Assembly: GCA_030726065.1 (NCBI GenBank)
Contig: JANREK010000030.1
Span: 104,501 to 168,500 of the forward strand
Source of the DNA: Sediminibacterium sp.
Lineage (GTDB): Bacteria; Bacteroidota; Bacteroidia; Chitinophagales; Chitinophagaceae
Length of the DNA: 64,000 nucleotides
Reading direction: 5' to 3'
Positions 19,109-28,047 of this stretch are shown one piece after another. The first letter of the stretch is position 1. Every line of letters begins with the position of its first letter. Position numbers and translations under genes: made by a program. Below the pieces are notes generated by a model. It did no database searches, was not told the origin of the DNA, and worked only from the letters and a program-made list of their open reading frames with translations.

Positions 19109-19816
19109 CTATTTTTTAGCTTGTGAAAAGTAAACTTGAAATCCTTTTACTAAAAACAATTGTGCTAATCCATAAGTAACCATGACCAACAAGCCTATAT
19201 TTTTAATTGGACTATTGATTGCCCAATTAAATTTATTCAACGCTAAAATTGCATCTGAAGCTAAAAAAAACAACATCCCAGGAATCCAAAAAGTATTCGC
19301 AATCATTTTAACAGCTTGATGTTTTGATATATGGATGGCCATTAATGTAGCCGAACTTATTAGTACCATGTAGGCTAATATTGGATAAATTAAATTTCCT
19401 TTCGTTCCATCTTTTAATTGAAAATAAATAAACACACAAAACAACACTAGTAATAATGTAGAAACATACAATTTAGTTGACCTAGGTTCTGCCGGTCCGT
19501 AAATTTTACTAAAAAATAAAATATTAAAAATATGCGTGGTCATAAATGCAACCATCCCAGGAATAAATAATGATTTATTAATTAAAAACACATCTCCTAA
19601 AAAGGAGCCAAATAATCCGAACAGCACTAAATTTTTGCCTGGCAATCCTGATACATTCGGATGCACTGCCAAATACAACATCAAGGAGGGCAATAACATT
19701 GCTTTACTGATTGCTTCTATTGTTTTATACTCTTCTCCTAAATATTGGGCAGTAAAATGCACCAATAAAATGAATATACTAATGACAATTCCCCTTTTTT
19801 GAATGACTGATTTCAT
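19109..19816 (-). CDS. YhhN/TMEM86 family membrane protein (lysoplasmalogenase type)
   Basis: An integral membrane protein of about 235 residues with seven to eight hydrophobic segments. The family pattern is visible: KAMLLPSLMLYLAV near the N-terminus, then FGLFGSFLGDVFL with the conserved Gly-Asp, and a C-terminal FFLASDAILALNKF. Characterised members hydrolyse the vinyl-ether bond of lysoplasmalogens, but plasmalogen content of this organism is unknown, so the substrate is inferred from family only. ATG 19816 is preferred: the upstream in-frame stretch to 19888 would add a non-family extension. Confidence 0.75.
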   Translation of the reverse strand: MKSVIQKRGIVISIFILLVHFTAQYLGEEYKTIEAISKAMLLPSLMLYLAVHPNVSGLPGKNLVLFGLFGSFLGDVFLINKSLFIPGMVAFMTTHIFNILFFSKIYGPAEPRSTKLYVSTLLLVLFCVFIYFQLKDGTKGNLIYPILAYMVLISSATLMAIHISKHQAVKMIANTFWIPGMLFFLASDAILALNKFNWAINSPIKNIGLLVMVTYGLAQLFLVKGFQVYFSQAKK

Positions 19817-19907
19817 GTGCAAGTTTAAATTAATAAATATTCGATTGTAAATTAAAAGTAAGCAATGCACACCTAATTTAAGAATCAATGCATAAATTTG
19901 TAGTAAG

Positions 19908-20216
19908 ATGAGTCCAGAAGAAGAAAAATTTTACCTGCAATGGGAAAAAGATAGAATTATACCCCATTTTAAACGAAAACCCTTTTTAAGGGGTTTGAGT
20001 ATAAGTTTGTCTCTTGGACTACTCATTTTAATCATTTCTGAAACTGGCTGGTACGAACGTGCAACCATGGTCGGAAATATGCAGGGCAATGAAATATGGA
20101 TTGTAATCGCTATCATTGCCTTTTCGCTAGGTTTTGCTTGGATCTACCAACAATTTACCTTTGAAATGAACGAACAACGCTATAAAGAATTGAAATATTT
20201 AAAAAACAAAAAATGA
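19908..20216 (+). CDS. Small membrane protein of unknown function
   Basis: Not recognised. It has 102 residues, with an acidic and basic N-terminus (MSPEEEKFYLQWEKDR) in the cytosol. Two hydrophobic helices (about residues 29-45 and 63-82) are joined by a short loop containing GWYERATMVGN, and the tail is charged, rich in Lys/Glu and probably coiled. Its stop codon overlaps the start of the FKBP gene (ATGA), so the pair is translationally coupled and may work together in the envelope. Confidence 0.7.
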   Translation: MSPEEEKFYLQWEKDRIIPHFKRKPFLRGLSISLSLGLLILIISETGWYERATMVGNMQGNEIWIVIAIIAFSLGFAWIYQQFTFEMNEQRYKELKYLKNKK

Positions 20217-20719
20217 GCATTTTGACACAAAAAACAACAAAAATCATCCGATTTTCATCAATTTTGGCAATTTTTGCCCTAATTTTCGTCATTTCTTTAA
20301 ATTCATCATGTGCGAAATCGAACGCTTGTGATTTGAAGGCTAGTTATACGAACGACGCCAATACAGCACAAAATACCGCAATGGTTGCCTTTTGTACAAC
20401 CAATAACATTCCTTATTCAACACATCCAAGTGGGATTTTATACCAAATTATTACCGCAGGTGCGGCAAGTAAACCTAACCTATGTGAAACAATATCAATG
20501 ACTTATACAGGAACCTTATTAAACGGAACCAAGTTTGATGCCGGTACTATCTCCTACCCATTGAGCCAATTAATCGTAGGATGGCAAATAGCAGTTCCGC
20601 TCATTGGCAAGGGCGGTCGCATCAAAGTGGTGCTTCCCTCTTCTTTGGGTTATGGCGCGCAAAGTACGGGTCCAATTCCAGCAAATTCACCACTGTATTT
20701 TGATATCACTTTGAACTAG
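20213..20719 (+). CDS. FKBP-type peptidyl-prolyl isomerase lipoprotein
   Basis: A protein-folding isomerase acting on Xaa-Pro bonds in the periplasm. The N-terminal hydrophobic helix ends in LNSSC, a likely lipobox with Cys33. The FKBP domain covers about residues 75-168: SMTYTGTLLNGTKFDAG, then IVGWQIAVPLIGKGGRIKVVLPSSLGYG and a closing PANSPLYFDITL. The active-site Tyr, Phe-Asp, Trp (VGW) and Tyr (GYG) positions are kept, so it is probably active. Its start overlaps the preceding small membrane protein gene by four bases. Confidence 0.9.
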   Translation: MSILTQKTTKIIRFSSILAIFALIFVISLNSSCAKSNACDLKASYTNDANTAQNTAMVAFCTTNNIPYSTHPSGILYQIITAGAASKPNLCETISMTYTGTLLNGTKFDAGTISYPLSQLIVGWQIAVPLIGKGGRIKVVLPSSLGYGAQSTGPIPANSPLYFDITLN

Positions 20720-20761
20720 GAAAATAATGGCTTTAAACCCATATTTTAGCCTCGTTTCCAT

Positions 20762-20769
20762 TATATTTG
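20762..20769 (+). promoter_or_regulatory. -7 promoter element for secDF
   Basis: TATATTTG matches TAnnTTTG, 29 bp before the secDF ATG. A -33 half is not clear. Confidence 0.4.
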
Positions 20770-20798
20770 CCGACTAAAAATCAGTTAACCAAACTATT

Positions 20799-23774
20799 AT
20801 GCAACTCAAGGGATTAGTGCGCTTTTTTACATTTGCGCTTATTTTAATTTGTCTTTATCAATTATCATTCACCTGGTTCGTTCGTAGCCATGAAAAATCA
20901 ATGGAAGCTAAGGCAGCAGCTTGGGTAAAGAAATTACCTACTGCACAATCTGTTTATCCAAATGAAAAAGAACAACAGTTTTTATACAACGATAGTGTAA
21001 GTGATATTCAAAAAGCCTATTATAAGCGTTTATTGGATAGTACAAAAGAGACCAAATTAGCTTTTGGCTTGACCACATATGCATTTGCAAAGGAAAGAGA
21101 ATTAATGCTAGGCCTTGATTTACAAGGCGGTATGAGTGTGACCATGGAAGTGGGCTTAGATGGTTTGATTAAATCATTAGCGAATTACACGAAGGATGCT
21201 TCTTTCAATACCGCATTAAACAATGCAGTAGCTAAAAAAGCAAACAGCAGCGCTGACTTAATCTCCTTATTTAGAGACGAATATAAAACAGTCAATCCTT
21301 CTGGCAAATTGGCTCCTTTATTTGCAACACGCAGTAATGGAAAATTAAAATTTGACGCTTCTGATGACGCAACTGCTAGCTATTTAAAAGAACAAGCTAC
21401 ACAAGCCTTCGATAATACTTATCGTATATTAAGAACACGTATCGACCGTTTTGGTTTAGCTTCTCCTAATATTAATCCAGATCCTAACAAAGGTATTATC
21501 AGTATTGAATTAGCAGGTGTGAATGATAAAGAGCGTGTTCGTTCCTATTTACAATCAACTGCAAATCTTCAATTTTTTGAAGTATACACTTTTGAAAATA
21601 AAGATTTCCAAGCGGGTATCCTAGCTGCGGATAAAGCCATTGAAGCAAGCTTAAATGGTATTACCGACACTACTGCAAAAGCAGATACAACAAAAGCTTT
21701 AGCAAATAAGAATCCATTATTAAGAACAGTTCAGTTTACACAACCCTTCCAAGGAAAAAATGGTCAGTTTACATTCCCTGCTGAGATTGGTTATACATTG
21801 AAAAAAGATACTGCTATTTTAAATGCTTATTTAGCAATGCCAGAAGTAAGATCTAAATTCCCTGCGAATTTGGTTTTCATGTATGGTAAAGTAGAATCAG
21901 AAGATCCTAAAACAAAAGATGTTCTTCCTTTATACGCAATTAAAACATTAGACAACGGTACCGCTGAATTAGAAGGTGATCATGTTGCGAATGCTGCACA
22001 AGATTTTGACGAAAGAGGAAAGGTGGCGATTAAAATGAATATGGATAAAATAGGTACAAGTATTTGGGGCAAAATGACCACAAGAAATATTGGTAAACCT
22101 ATTGCCATTGTTTTAGATAATATCGTTTACTCTGCACCTAATGTGAATGACGCAATTACTACAGGTAACTCACAAATTTCTGGCAACTACTCATTAAAAA
22201 CCGCACAGGATTTAGCACAAATTTTAGAGAGTGGTAAATTACCTGCACCCGCAAAAATTGTACAAGAGCAACAAGTGGGCCCTACTTTAGGTAAGGCTTC
22301 TATTCAAGGTGGTGCTATGTCATTTGGAATCGCATTCCTTGTCATCTTTGCATTAATGTTATTATATTTTAACACTGGTGGATGGGTTGCAAATATTGCA
22401 TTGATCTTAAACTTACTTTTCACTATAGGAATATTAAGTGCACTTGGATTCACTTTAACTGCACCAGGTATTGCCGGTTTGGTATTAACCATTGGTATGG
22501 CGGTAGATACAAACGTAATTATATTCGAAAGAATAAAAGAGGAATTAACCAAAGGAAAAAGTTACCAACTAGCAGTTACAGACGGATATAAGCGTTCTAT
22601 GTCTCCAGTATTGGATGCACACGTTACTACCCTATTAACTGCATGTATTTTAGCTTACTTTGGCTTAGGTCCAGTATTAGGATTCGCTACAACACAAATC
22701 ATCGGTATTTTATTATCCTTGTTTTGTGGAATTTTAGTATCTCGTTTAATTACTGATATCTATACAAGCAAAAACAGACACTTTGAATATTTCACTGCAA
22801 TTTCTCGTAATATATTCAAACATGCTTCTTTCAAATTCATTGAATTCAGAAAGTATGCATACATGTTATCAGCAGTTGTATTGGTAATGGGTGTGGCAAG
22901 TTTCTTTAACGGATTTGATGAAGGTGTTGAATTTGCGGGTGGACGTAGTTACACGATTAAGTTTAAAAATGCAGTAAATACGGAAGAAGTAAGAGATGCA
23001 TTAAAAGTAGTATTTGGCGAAGCTCCTATTATTAAAACAGTAGATACTAAAAACCAAATCAATATTACTACTTCTTATAAAATTCAAGAGCAAGGAAATA
23101 ATATTGATCAAGAAGTGGAAGCTTTATTATACAAAGGTTTAGCAAAACAATTACCAGAAAATACTTCTTTCAAAGAATTCGAAACTGATTACAAACAAAG
23201 TTCTCAAACAGTATTGCCAACTATTTCTGATGACTTAAAAGCCGGCGCTACCAAAGCAACTATATTCGCTTTAATTGCAATTTGTTTGTACATATTTATT
23301 CGTTTCCGTGATTGGAGATATTCTTTAGGAACGATCTTCTCCTTGTTACATGATATATTTGTTACCTTAATTGTATTTAGTTTCTTAAGAAAAGTAGTTC
23401 CATTCCCATTAGAAATTGACCAGCATTTTATTGCTGCAATTTTAACGGTAATCGGTTTCTCTATGAACGATACAGTGATTGTATACGATCGTATTAGAGA
23501 GGACAGCCAGTTAATGAAAGGATCAGATAGTGCTACGATCATTAATAAAGCAATCAACCAAACATTGAGTCGTACGATTATGACTTCATTAACTGTGTTC
23601 TTAACCATCTTAATTTTATTCATCTTTGGTGGTGAAGTAACAAGAGGTTTTGCATTCGCAATGTTAATTGGAGTGATCACAGGTACTTACTCTTCTATTT
23701 TTGTAGCTGCTCCAGTATTGGTAGATTTTGCAAAAAATCGACCATTAGGAAAGGCAGAAGATAAAAAGAAATAA
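20799..23774 (+). CDS. secDF: SecDF fusion protein translocase subunit
   Basis: A proton-motive-force driven inner-membrane accessory of SecYEG that pulls exported proteins into the periplasm. Its 991 residues join SecD and SecF in one chain. The SecD half has TM1 (residues 7-27), LGLDLQGGMSVTMEV, a large periplasmic P1 region of about 450 residues (long, as in Bacteroidota) and a TM bundle with TIGMAVDTNVIIFERIKEEL. The SecF half starts near residue 685, with GVEFAGGRSYTIKF and the matching FSMNDTVIVYDRIRED. The Asp and Arg of the proton path are present. It is monocistronic with a terminator; yajC is encoded 5 kb upstream. Confidence 0.97.
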   Translation: MQLKGLVRFFTFALILICLYQLSFTWFVRSHEKSMEAKAAAWVKKLPTAQSVYPNEKEQQFLYNDSVSDIQKAYYKRLLDSTKETKLAFGLTTYAFAKERELMLGLDLQGGMSVTMEVGLDGLIKSLANYTKDASFNTALNNAVAKKANSSADLISLFRDEYKTVNPSGKLAPLFATRSNGKLKFDASDDATASYLKEQATQAFDNTYRILRTRIDRFGLASPNINPDPNKGIISIELAGVNDKERVRSYLQSTANLQFFEVYTFENKDFQAGILAADKAIEASLNGITDTTAKADTTKALANKNPLLRTVQFTQPFQGKNGQFTFPAEIGYTLKKDTAILNAYLAMPEVRSKFPANLVFMYGKVESEDPKTKDVLPLYAIKTLDNGTAELEGDHVANAAQDFDERGKVAIKMNMDKIGTSIWGKMTTRNIGKPIAIVLDNIVYSAPNVNDAITTGNSQISGNYSLKTAQDLAQILESGKLPAPAKIVQEQQVGPTLGKASIQGGAMSFGIAFLVIFALMLLYFNTGGWVANIALILNLLFTIGILSALGFTLTAPGIAGLVLTIGMAVDTNVIIFERIKEELTKGKSYQLAVTDGYKRSMSPVLDAHVTTLLTACILAYFGLGPVLGFATTQIIGILLSLFCGILVSRLITDIYTSKNRHFEYFTAISRNIFKHASFKFIEFRKYAYMLSAVVLVMGVASFFNGFDEGVEFAGGRSYTIKFKNAVNTEEVRDALKVVFGEAPIIKTVDTKNQINITTSYKIQEQGNNIDQEVEALLYKGLAKQLPENTSFKEFETDYKQSSQTVLPTISDDLKAGATKATIFALIAICLYIFIRFRDWRYSLGTIFSLLHDIFVTLIVFSFLRKVVPFPLEIDQHFIAAILTVIGFSMNDTVIVYDRIREDSQLMKGSDSATIINKAINQTLSRTIMTSLTVFLTILILFIFGGEVTRGFAFAMLIGVITGTYSSIFVAAPVLVDFAKNRPLGKAEDKKK

Positions 23775-23792
23775 TCAAGTAAACTTTGATAT

Positions 23793-23830
23793 AAAAAAAA
23801 TCCCTCTCGAGTCCTCGGGAGGGATTTTTT
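23793..23830 (+). terminator. Intrinsic terminator, probably bidirectional, of secDF and the Fe-S carrier gene
   Basis: Arms AAAAAATCCCTCTCGA (23795-23810) and TCGGGAGGGATTTTTT (23815-23830) pair with one G-U, with a 4 nt loop. A and T runs on both sides suit both convergent genes. Confidence 0.92.
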
Positions 23831-23895
23831 ATTGAGTAAAATTCACATTTGAGCAAAGCGATTGAGAGCGAGGATGACTGTATTTATTCAAAAAA

Positions 23896-24246
23896 TTAAA
23901 CCGCAAATGAAGTGCCACATCCACAGGTACTAGAAGCATTTGGATTGGTAAAAGTAAACCCACGGCTATTTAAACCTCCTTGCCAATCGATAGACATGCC
24001 ATATAAATAAATCTGATGTGACTTATCCATGCAACATGGTATTCCTTCATATAAAAACAATTCATCTGCAGGGGCTGGAACATCAAACCCTAAAACATAA
24101 GTCATACCACTACATCCCCCTCCTTTTACACCCACCCTTAATCGTTGTTGGTTGTCAAAATCAGGCTCAGCCATTAAACGCTGAATTTCAATGATGGCAC
24201 CTGCCGTAAAATTGACTGGTGTTACATTCGCTATTTCGGTTCCCAT
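23896..24246 (-). CDS. A-type iron-sulfur cluster carrier (IscA/SufA/ErpA family)
   Basis: A small scaffold/carrier that delivers Fe-S clusters to target enzymes. The three conserved cysteines are present: GGGCSGMTY and the C-terminal STCGCG. The length of about 116 residues from ATG 24246 is typical; the in-frame codon further upstream (24279) would add an uncharged tail and overlaps the promoter element. IscA, SufA and ErpA cannot be told apart by motif. No suf or isc genes are adjacent. Potential clients nearby include the radical-SAM enzyme MqnE. Confidence 0.9.
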   Translation of the reverse strand: MGTEIANVTPVNFTAGAIIEIQRLMAEPDFDNQQRLRVGVKGGGCSGMTYVLGFDVPAPADELFLYEGIPCCMDKSHQIYLYGMSIDWQGGLNSRGFTFTNPNASSTCGCGTSFAV

Positions 24247-24278
24247 ATACTTAGAATTTAAGATAATCTTGTAAAACA

Positions 24279-24286
24279 CAAAATTA
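24279..24286 (-). promoter_or_regulatory. -7 promoter element for the Fe-S carrier gene
   Basis: TAATTTTG on the minus strand, 33 bp from the ATG at 24246, supporting that start over the one at 24279. Confidence 0.4.
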
Positions 24287-24374
24287 CAAAATCTAGCGCA
24301 ACTGTCATTAGATATTGTGTCGAAAATAGAAATAATCTGCGCATAAAAACAAGTAAAAAATCGTAAATTTAACT

Positions 24375-25943
24375 ATGCAAGAGGAGTCAAAAAGAACCGA
24401 TAGTGGTATTGAAGTAAAAAAAGTTTATACCCAACAGGATCTACCTGTGGACATGAATGGCAATTGCCTTCCTGGCGAATTCCCATATACAAGAGGTGTT
24501 CAATCGGACATGTATCGTGGAAAATTATGGACAATGCGTCAATACGCAGGATTCTCCACTGCAGAAGAAAGTAATAAAAGATATCATTTTTTGTTGGCCC
24601 AAGGCGTAATGGGTTTAAGCGTTGCTTTTGATTTACCCACACAGATTGGATACGATGCGGATCATGATTTAGCAGATGGCGAAGTTGGTAAAGTGGGTGT
24701 TTCCATTTGTTCCTTAGATGATATGGAAATTCTATTCAAGGATATTCCATTGGATAAGATTAGTACTTCCATGACCATTAATTCAACTGCCTATATATTA
24801 CTCGCGCTTTATGTTGCATTAGCTAAAAAAAGAGGTATTGACTTGGCAAAATTATCTGGCACCATACAAAATGATATTTTAAAAGAATACGCGGCCAGAG
24901 GCACTTATATTTATCCGCCAAAAAGCTCCATGCGTATCATCACCGATATATTTGAGTGGTCAAGTACACATTTACCAAAATGGAATAGCATTTCAATTTC
25001 AGGGTATCATATTAGGGAAGCTGGAAGTACAGCTGTACAAGAAATTGCATTTACTTTAAGTAATGGTAAAGCATATGTAAAAGCTGCGATTGAAAAAGGT
25101 TTAAATATTGATGTTTTTGGCAAAAGATTATCCTTCTTTTTTAATGCACATAATAATTTATTTGAAGAAGTTGCCAAATTCCGTGCTGCACGAAAAATGT
25201 GGGCTCAAATCATGCAAGATTTAGGCGCAACTGATCCAAAGGCATTAATGCTTCGATTTCATACACAAACCGGTGGTGCTACATTAACAGCCCAACAACC
25301 CATGAACAATATCAGCAGGGTTACCATACAAACCATTGCAGCAGTTTTAGGCGGTACGCAAAGTTTGCATACCAACGGTTTTGACGAAGCTCTAGGACTC
25401 CCAACGGAAGAAGCTGCAGGCATTGCACTTAAAACACAACAAGTAGTTGCCTTTGAAAGTGGTATCACTGATACAGCCGATCCATTGGCAGGAAGTTATT
25501 TTGTTGAAAGTTTGACAAATGAAATAGAAAGAAAAGCATTGGAACTTATTCAGCAAATTGATACCATGGGTGGAAGTGTAGCAGCGATAGAATCAGGTTT
25601 TATGCAAAATAAAATTGGGGAAAGTGCTTATGCTTATCAAAAAGATATCGAATCCAATAAAAAAATAATTGTAGGGGTAAATCAATTTCAATCTTCCAAT
25701 AATGTAGAAATTCCAATATTAAGAATTGATGAATCTATACGATTACAACAAATTGAAAAATTAAAAATACTTAAATCCAAACGAGATCAAAGTTCAGTGG
25801 ATGCTTGCTTACTCGCCATCAAGGATGCGGCGATAAACAATACCAATATTATGCCACCCGTAATTGATGCTGTTGAAAAATTATGTACTCTTGGTGAAAT
25901 TGCGGACACCCTACGTTCCGTATTTGGCGAATACCAAGCATAA
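24375..25943 (+). CDS. Methylmalonyl-CoA mutase catalytic chain without B12-binding domain
   Basis: A TIM-barrel acyl-CoA mutase of 522 residues. Residues that set substrate choice are readable: Tyr57 (TMRQYAG), Arg175 ([10 protein letters not shown]) and His212 (SGYHIREAG). Their spacings equal those of Tyr89, Arg207 and His244 in the Propionibacterium enzyme, so methylmalonyl-CoA/succinyl-CoA is the expected pair; isobutyryl-CoA mutases have Phe and Gln at the first two. The protein stops where the cobalamin-binding domain (DxHxxG) would begin, so it must pair with a separate small B12 subunit encoded elsewhere. It is divergent from the Fe-S carrier gene; an amidohydrolase follows after 61 bp. 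Confidence 0.88.
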   Translation: MQEESKRTDSGIEVKKVYTQQDLPVDMNGNCLPGEFPYTRGVQSDMYRGKLWTMRQYAGFSTAEESNKRYHFLLAQGVMGLSVAFDLPTQIGYDADHDLADGEVGKVGVSICSLDDMEILFKDIPLDKISTSMTINSTAYILLALYVALAKKRGIDLAKLSGTIQNDILKEYAARGTYIYPPKSSMRIITDIFEWSSTHLPKWNSISISGYHIREAGSTAVQEIAFTLSNGKAYVKAAIEKGLNIDVFGKRLSFFFNAHNNLFEEVAKFRAARKMWAQIMQDLGATDPKALMLRFHTQTGGATLTAQQPMNNISRVTIQTIAAVLGGTQSLHTNGFDEALGLPTEEAAGIALKTQQVVAFESGITDTADPLAGSYFVESLTNEIERKALELIQQIDTMGGSVAAIESGFMQNKIGESAYAYQKDIESNKKIIVGVNQFQSSNNVEIPILRIDESIRLQQIEKLKILKSKRDQSSVDACLLAIKDAAINNTNIMPPVIDAVEKLCTLGEIADTLRSVFGEYQA

Positions 25944-26004
25944 ACTAATTATTTTACCATACAACCTAATTAACATTACCCTATTCATTTAATAACCCAA
26001 GACT

Positions 26005-27294
26005 ATGAAATATTTAATACTTGTATTTTTAGCTATTACAACAATCAGTGCTTCTGCACAAGAGCTGCCTAAAAATTTCAATCAACTAGTGCAGGATATT
26101 GAACCACAACTCATAAAATGGAGAAGACATTTTCATGAAAATCCAGAACTATCTAATCGTGAATTTAATACAGGAAAATATATTGCCGATTATTTGAAAA
26201 CTTTAGGCATTGAAGTGCACTACCCTGTTGCAAAAACTGGTGTTGTTGCTATTTTAAAAGGCGGCAAACCAGGTCCCGTGGTTGCATTGAGGGCTGATAT
26301 AGATGCGCTACCTGTTCAGGAAAGAACTCCCGTTTCATTTGCTTCAAAGGTAAAAACAGAGTTTATGGGGCAAACAGTGGATGTGATGCATGCTTGTGGA
26401 CATGACTCGCATATTTCTATTTTAATGGCTACAGCAAAAGTGCTTCAATCCATGCAGAAAGAAGTACCAGGAACTGTGGTGTTTTTATTTCAACCTGCTG
26501 AGGAAGGTGCTCCAGGCACAGAGGAAGGGGGCGCACCATTAATGATCAAAGAAGGCGCACTAGACCAACCCAAAGTAGAAGCAGTATTTGGATTACATAT
26601 TGAAGCAGAATTACCAGTGGGAAATCTCTATTATAAAGAAGGGGCATTTATGGCATCCTCAGATTGGTTTACCATTAAAATAAACGGCAAAGGAAGTCAT
26701 GGCTCACAACCTTGGGGTGGCGTTGATCCAATTGCATCTGCCGCGCAAATTATTGAAGGGCTACAACATATCGTAAGCAGACAAATGAACATAGTTACAG
26801 CACCTGTAGTGATTACTGTTGGTACCATCAAAGGAGGTGTTCGTTCAAATATTATTCCTGAAACTGCCGAACTTACTGGCACCATTCGTACCCTTGATTC
26901 AAAAATGCAAACTGAAGTGCATGAAAGAATTAGAAATACAGTCAAAAATATTGCAGCTAGCTCCGGCGCAACTGCCGAGGTTACCATTGATACAAAAACA
27001 TTAGTTACTTATAATGAACCAAGCTTAGTTAAAAAAACTTTACCCTCCCTATTAAAGGCAGCAGGTGCAAATAATGTGCTTGAAACCACTTGGCAAACAG
27101 GCGCAGAAGATTTTTCATTTTTTAGTGCAAAAGCACCAAGCTTCTTTTTTTATTTAGGGGCACTTCCAGCTGGTAAAGATCCAAAAGATGCAGCACCACA
27201 CCACACACCCAATTTCTACATTGATGAATCTGGATTTACAGTAGGCGTTAAAGCTTTTTGTAATTTAGTTTTCGATTATGCTAAAGTGAATTAA
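26005..27294 (+). CDS. M20 family amidohydrolase (N-acyl amino acid/hippurate hydrolase type), exported
   Basis: A di-metal hydrolase that removes an acyl group from an N-acyl amino acid or related amide. A signal peptide of about 18 residues ends in SASAQE. Metal-site motifs are in order: ALRADIDALP, MHACGHDSH, QPAEEGAPGTEEGG, LHIEAELPVGN and the C-terminal HHTPNF. The dimerisation lid domain is seen at about residues 205-320 (KINGKGSHGSQPW). The 429-residue length fits. Periplasmic location suggests peptide or acyl-amino-acid scavenging. It may be read together with the mutase upstream (61 bp gap), though functions differ. Confidence 0.88.
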   Translation: MKYLILVFLAITTISASAQELPKNFNQLVQDIEPQLIKWRRHFHENPELSNREFNTGKYIADYLKTLGIEVHYPVAKTGVVAILKGGKPGPVVALRADIDALPVQERTPVSFASKVKTEFMGQTVDVMHACGHDSHISILMATAKVLQSMQKEVPGTVVFLFQPAEEGAPGTEEGGAPLMIKEGALDQPKVEAVFGLHIEAELPVGNLYYKEGAFMASSDWFTIKINGKGSHGSQPWGGVDPIASAAQIIEGLQHIVSRQMNIVTAPVVITVGTIKGGVRSNIIPETAELTGTIRTLDSKMQTEVHERIRNTVKNIAASSGATAEVTIDTKTLVTYNEPSLVKKTLPSLLKAAGANNVLETTWQTGAEDFSFFSAKAPSFFFYLGALPAGKDPKDAAPHHTPNFYIDESGFTVGVKAFCNLVFDYAKVN

Positions 27295-27305
27295 AATAAA
27301 ATAAT

Positions 27306-27980
27306 TTATTTATTATAGACGCGGGCACCAAATAATAAACTTCCTATACGAACCATAGTACTACCATATTCTATGGCAAGCTTATAATCCGAACTCATGC
27401 CCATACTTAATTGATCAAAATAACTGGTATTTAAAAGTGCTTCTGCTATATTGTAAGTATGCTTTAAACTAGAAAATTCATTTTGTATCAAAACTGTGTC
27501 ATCAGAAAAAGAAGCCATTCCCATCAACCCACATAATCTAATATTCGAATAATTAGTTAATCGACCACTTTGAATTAACTCCAATAAAGTCAATTCATCA
27601 AATCCAAACTTTGTTTCCTCTGATGCAATATGTACTTGCAATAACACATCAATGATGCGATTATTTTTCTGGGCTTGTTTGTTGATTTCAATCAGTAACT
27701 TTTCACTATCCACCCCGTGTATTAAATATACAAATGGCGCTATGTATTTAACTTTATTAGATTGCAAATGCCCAATAAAATGCCATTGAATATCTTGAGG
27801 TAATGCTGCGGCTTTATCCACTAATTCCTGCACATAGTTTTCGCCAAAATCCTTTTGACCCAATTGGTGTAAATCTAAAATAGCTTCATTGGGTTTCGTT
27901 TTACTAACCGCAATTAATTGCACTTTATTTAATTGTAAATAAGTAGTTACTTCTTTATAGAATTCAATATTAACAGACAT
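27306..27980 (-). CDS. YggS-type pyridoxal-phosphate homeostasis protein
   Basis: A PLP-binding protein without known catalysis that buffers cellular vitamin B6. It has 224 residues forming a single TIM barrel. The PLP lysine is in LIAVSKTKPN, followed by DFGENYVQEL, WHFIGHLQSNKVKY and the phosphate-binding C-terminal LSMGMSSDYKLAIEYGSTMVRIGSLLFG. It ends 11 bp after the convergent amidohydrolase stop. Confidence 0.94.
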   Translation of the reverse strand: MSVNIEFYKEVTTYLQLNKVQLIAVSKTKPNEAILDLHQLGQKDFGENYVQELVDKAAALPQDIQWHFIGHLQSNKVKYIAPFVYLIHGVDSEKLLIEINKQAQKNNRIIDVLLQVHIASEETKFGFDELTLLELIQSGRLTNYSNIRLCGLMGMASFSDDTVLIQNEFSSLKHTYNIAEALLNTSYFDQLSMGMSSDYKLAIEYGSTMVRIGSLLFGARVYNK

Positions 27981-28047
27981 CTAAATATATTATGCTTTAC
28001 TTTTAAGGGGATTAACCCTTTGCACAAAAATAGGACTAAAAATAAAA

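Noticed and set aside
19536..19802. Plus-strand open frame (88 codons) opposite the YhhN gene
   Set aside because: Antisense to a conserved membrane protein, no signal or domain.
23204..23680. Minus-strand open frame (158 codons) within secDF
   Set aside because: Fully antisense to conserved SecF transmembrane coding sequence.
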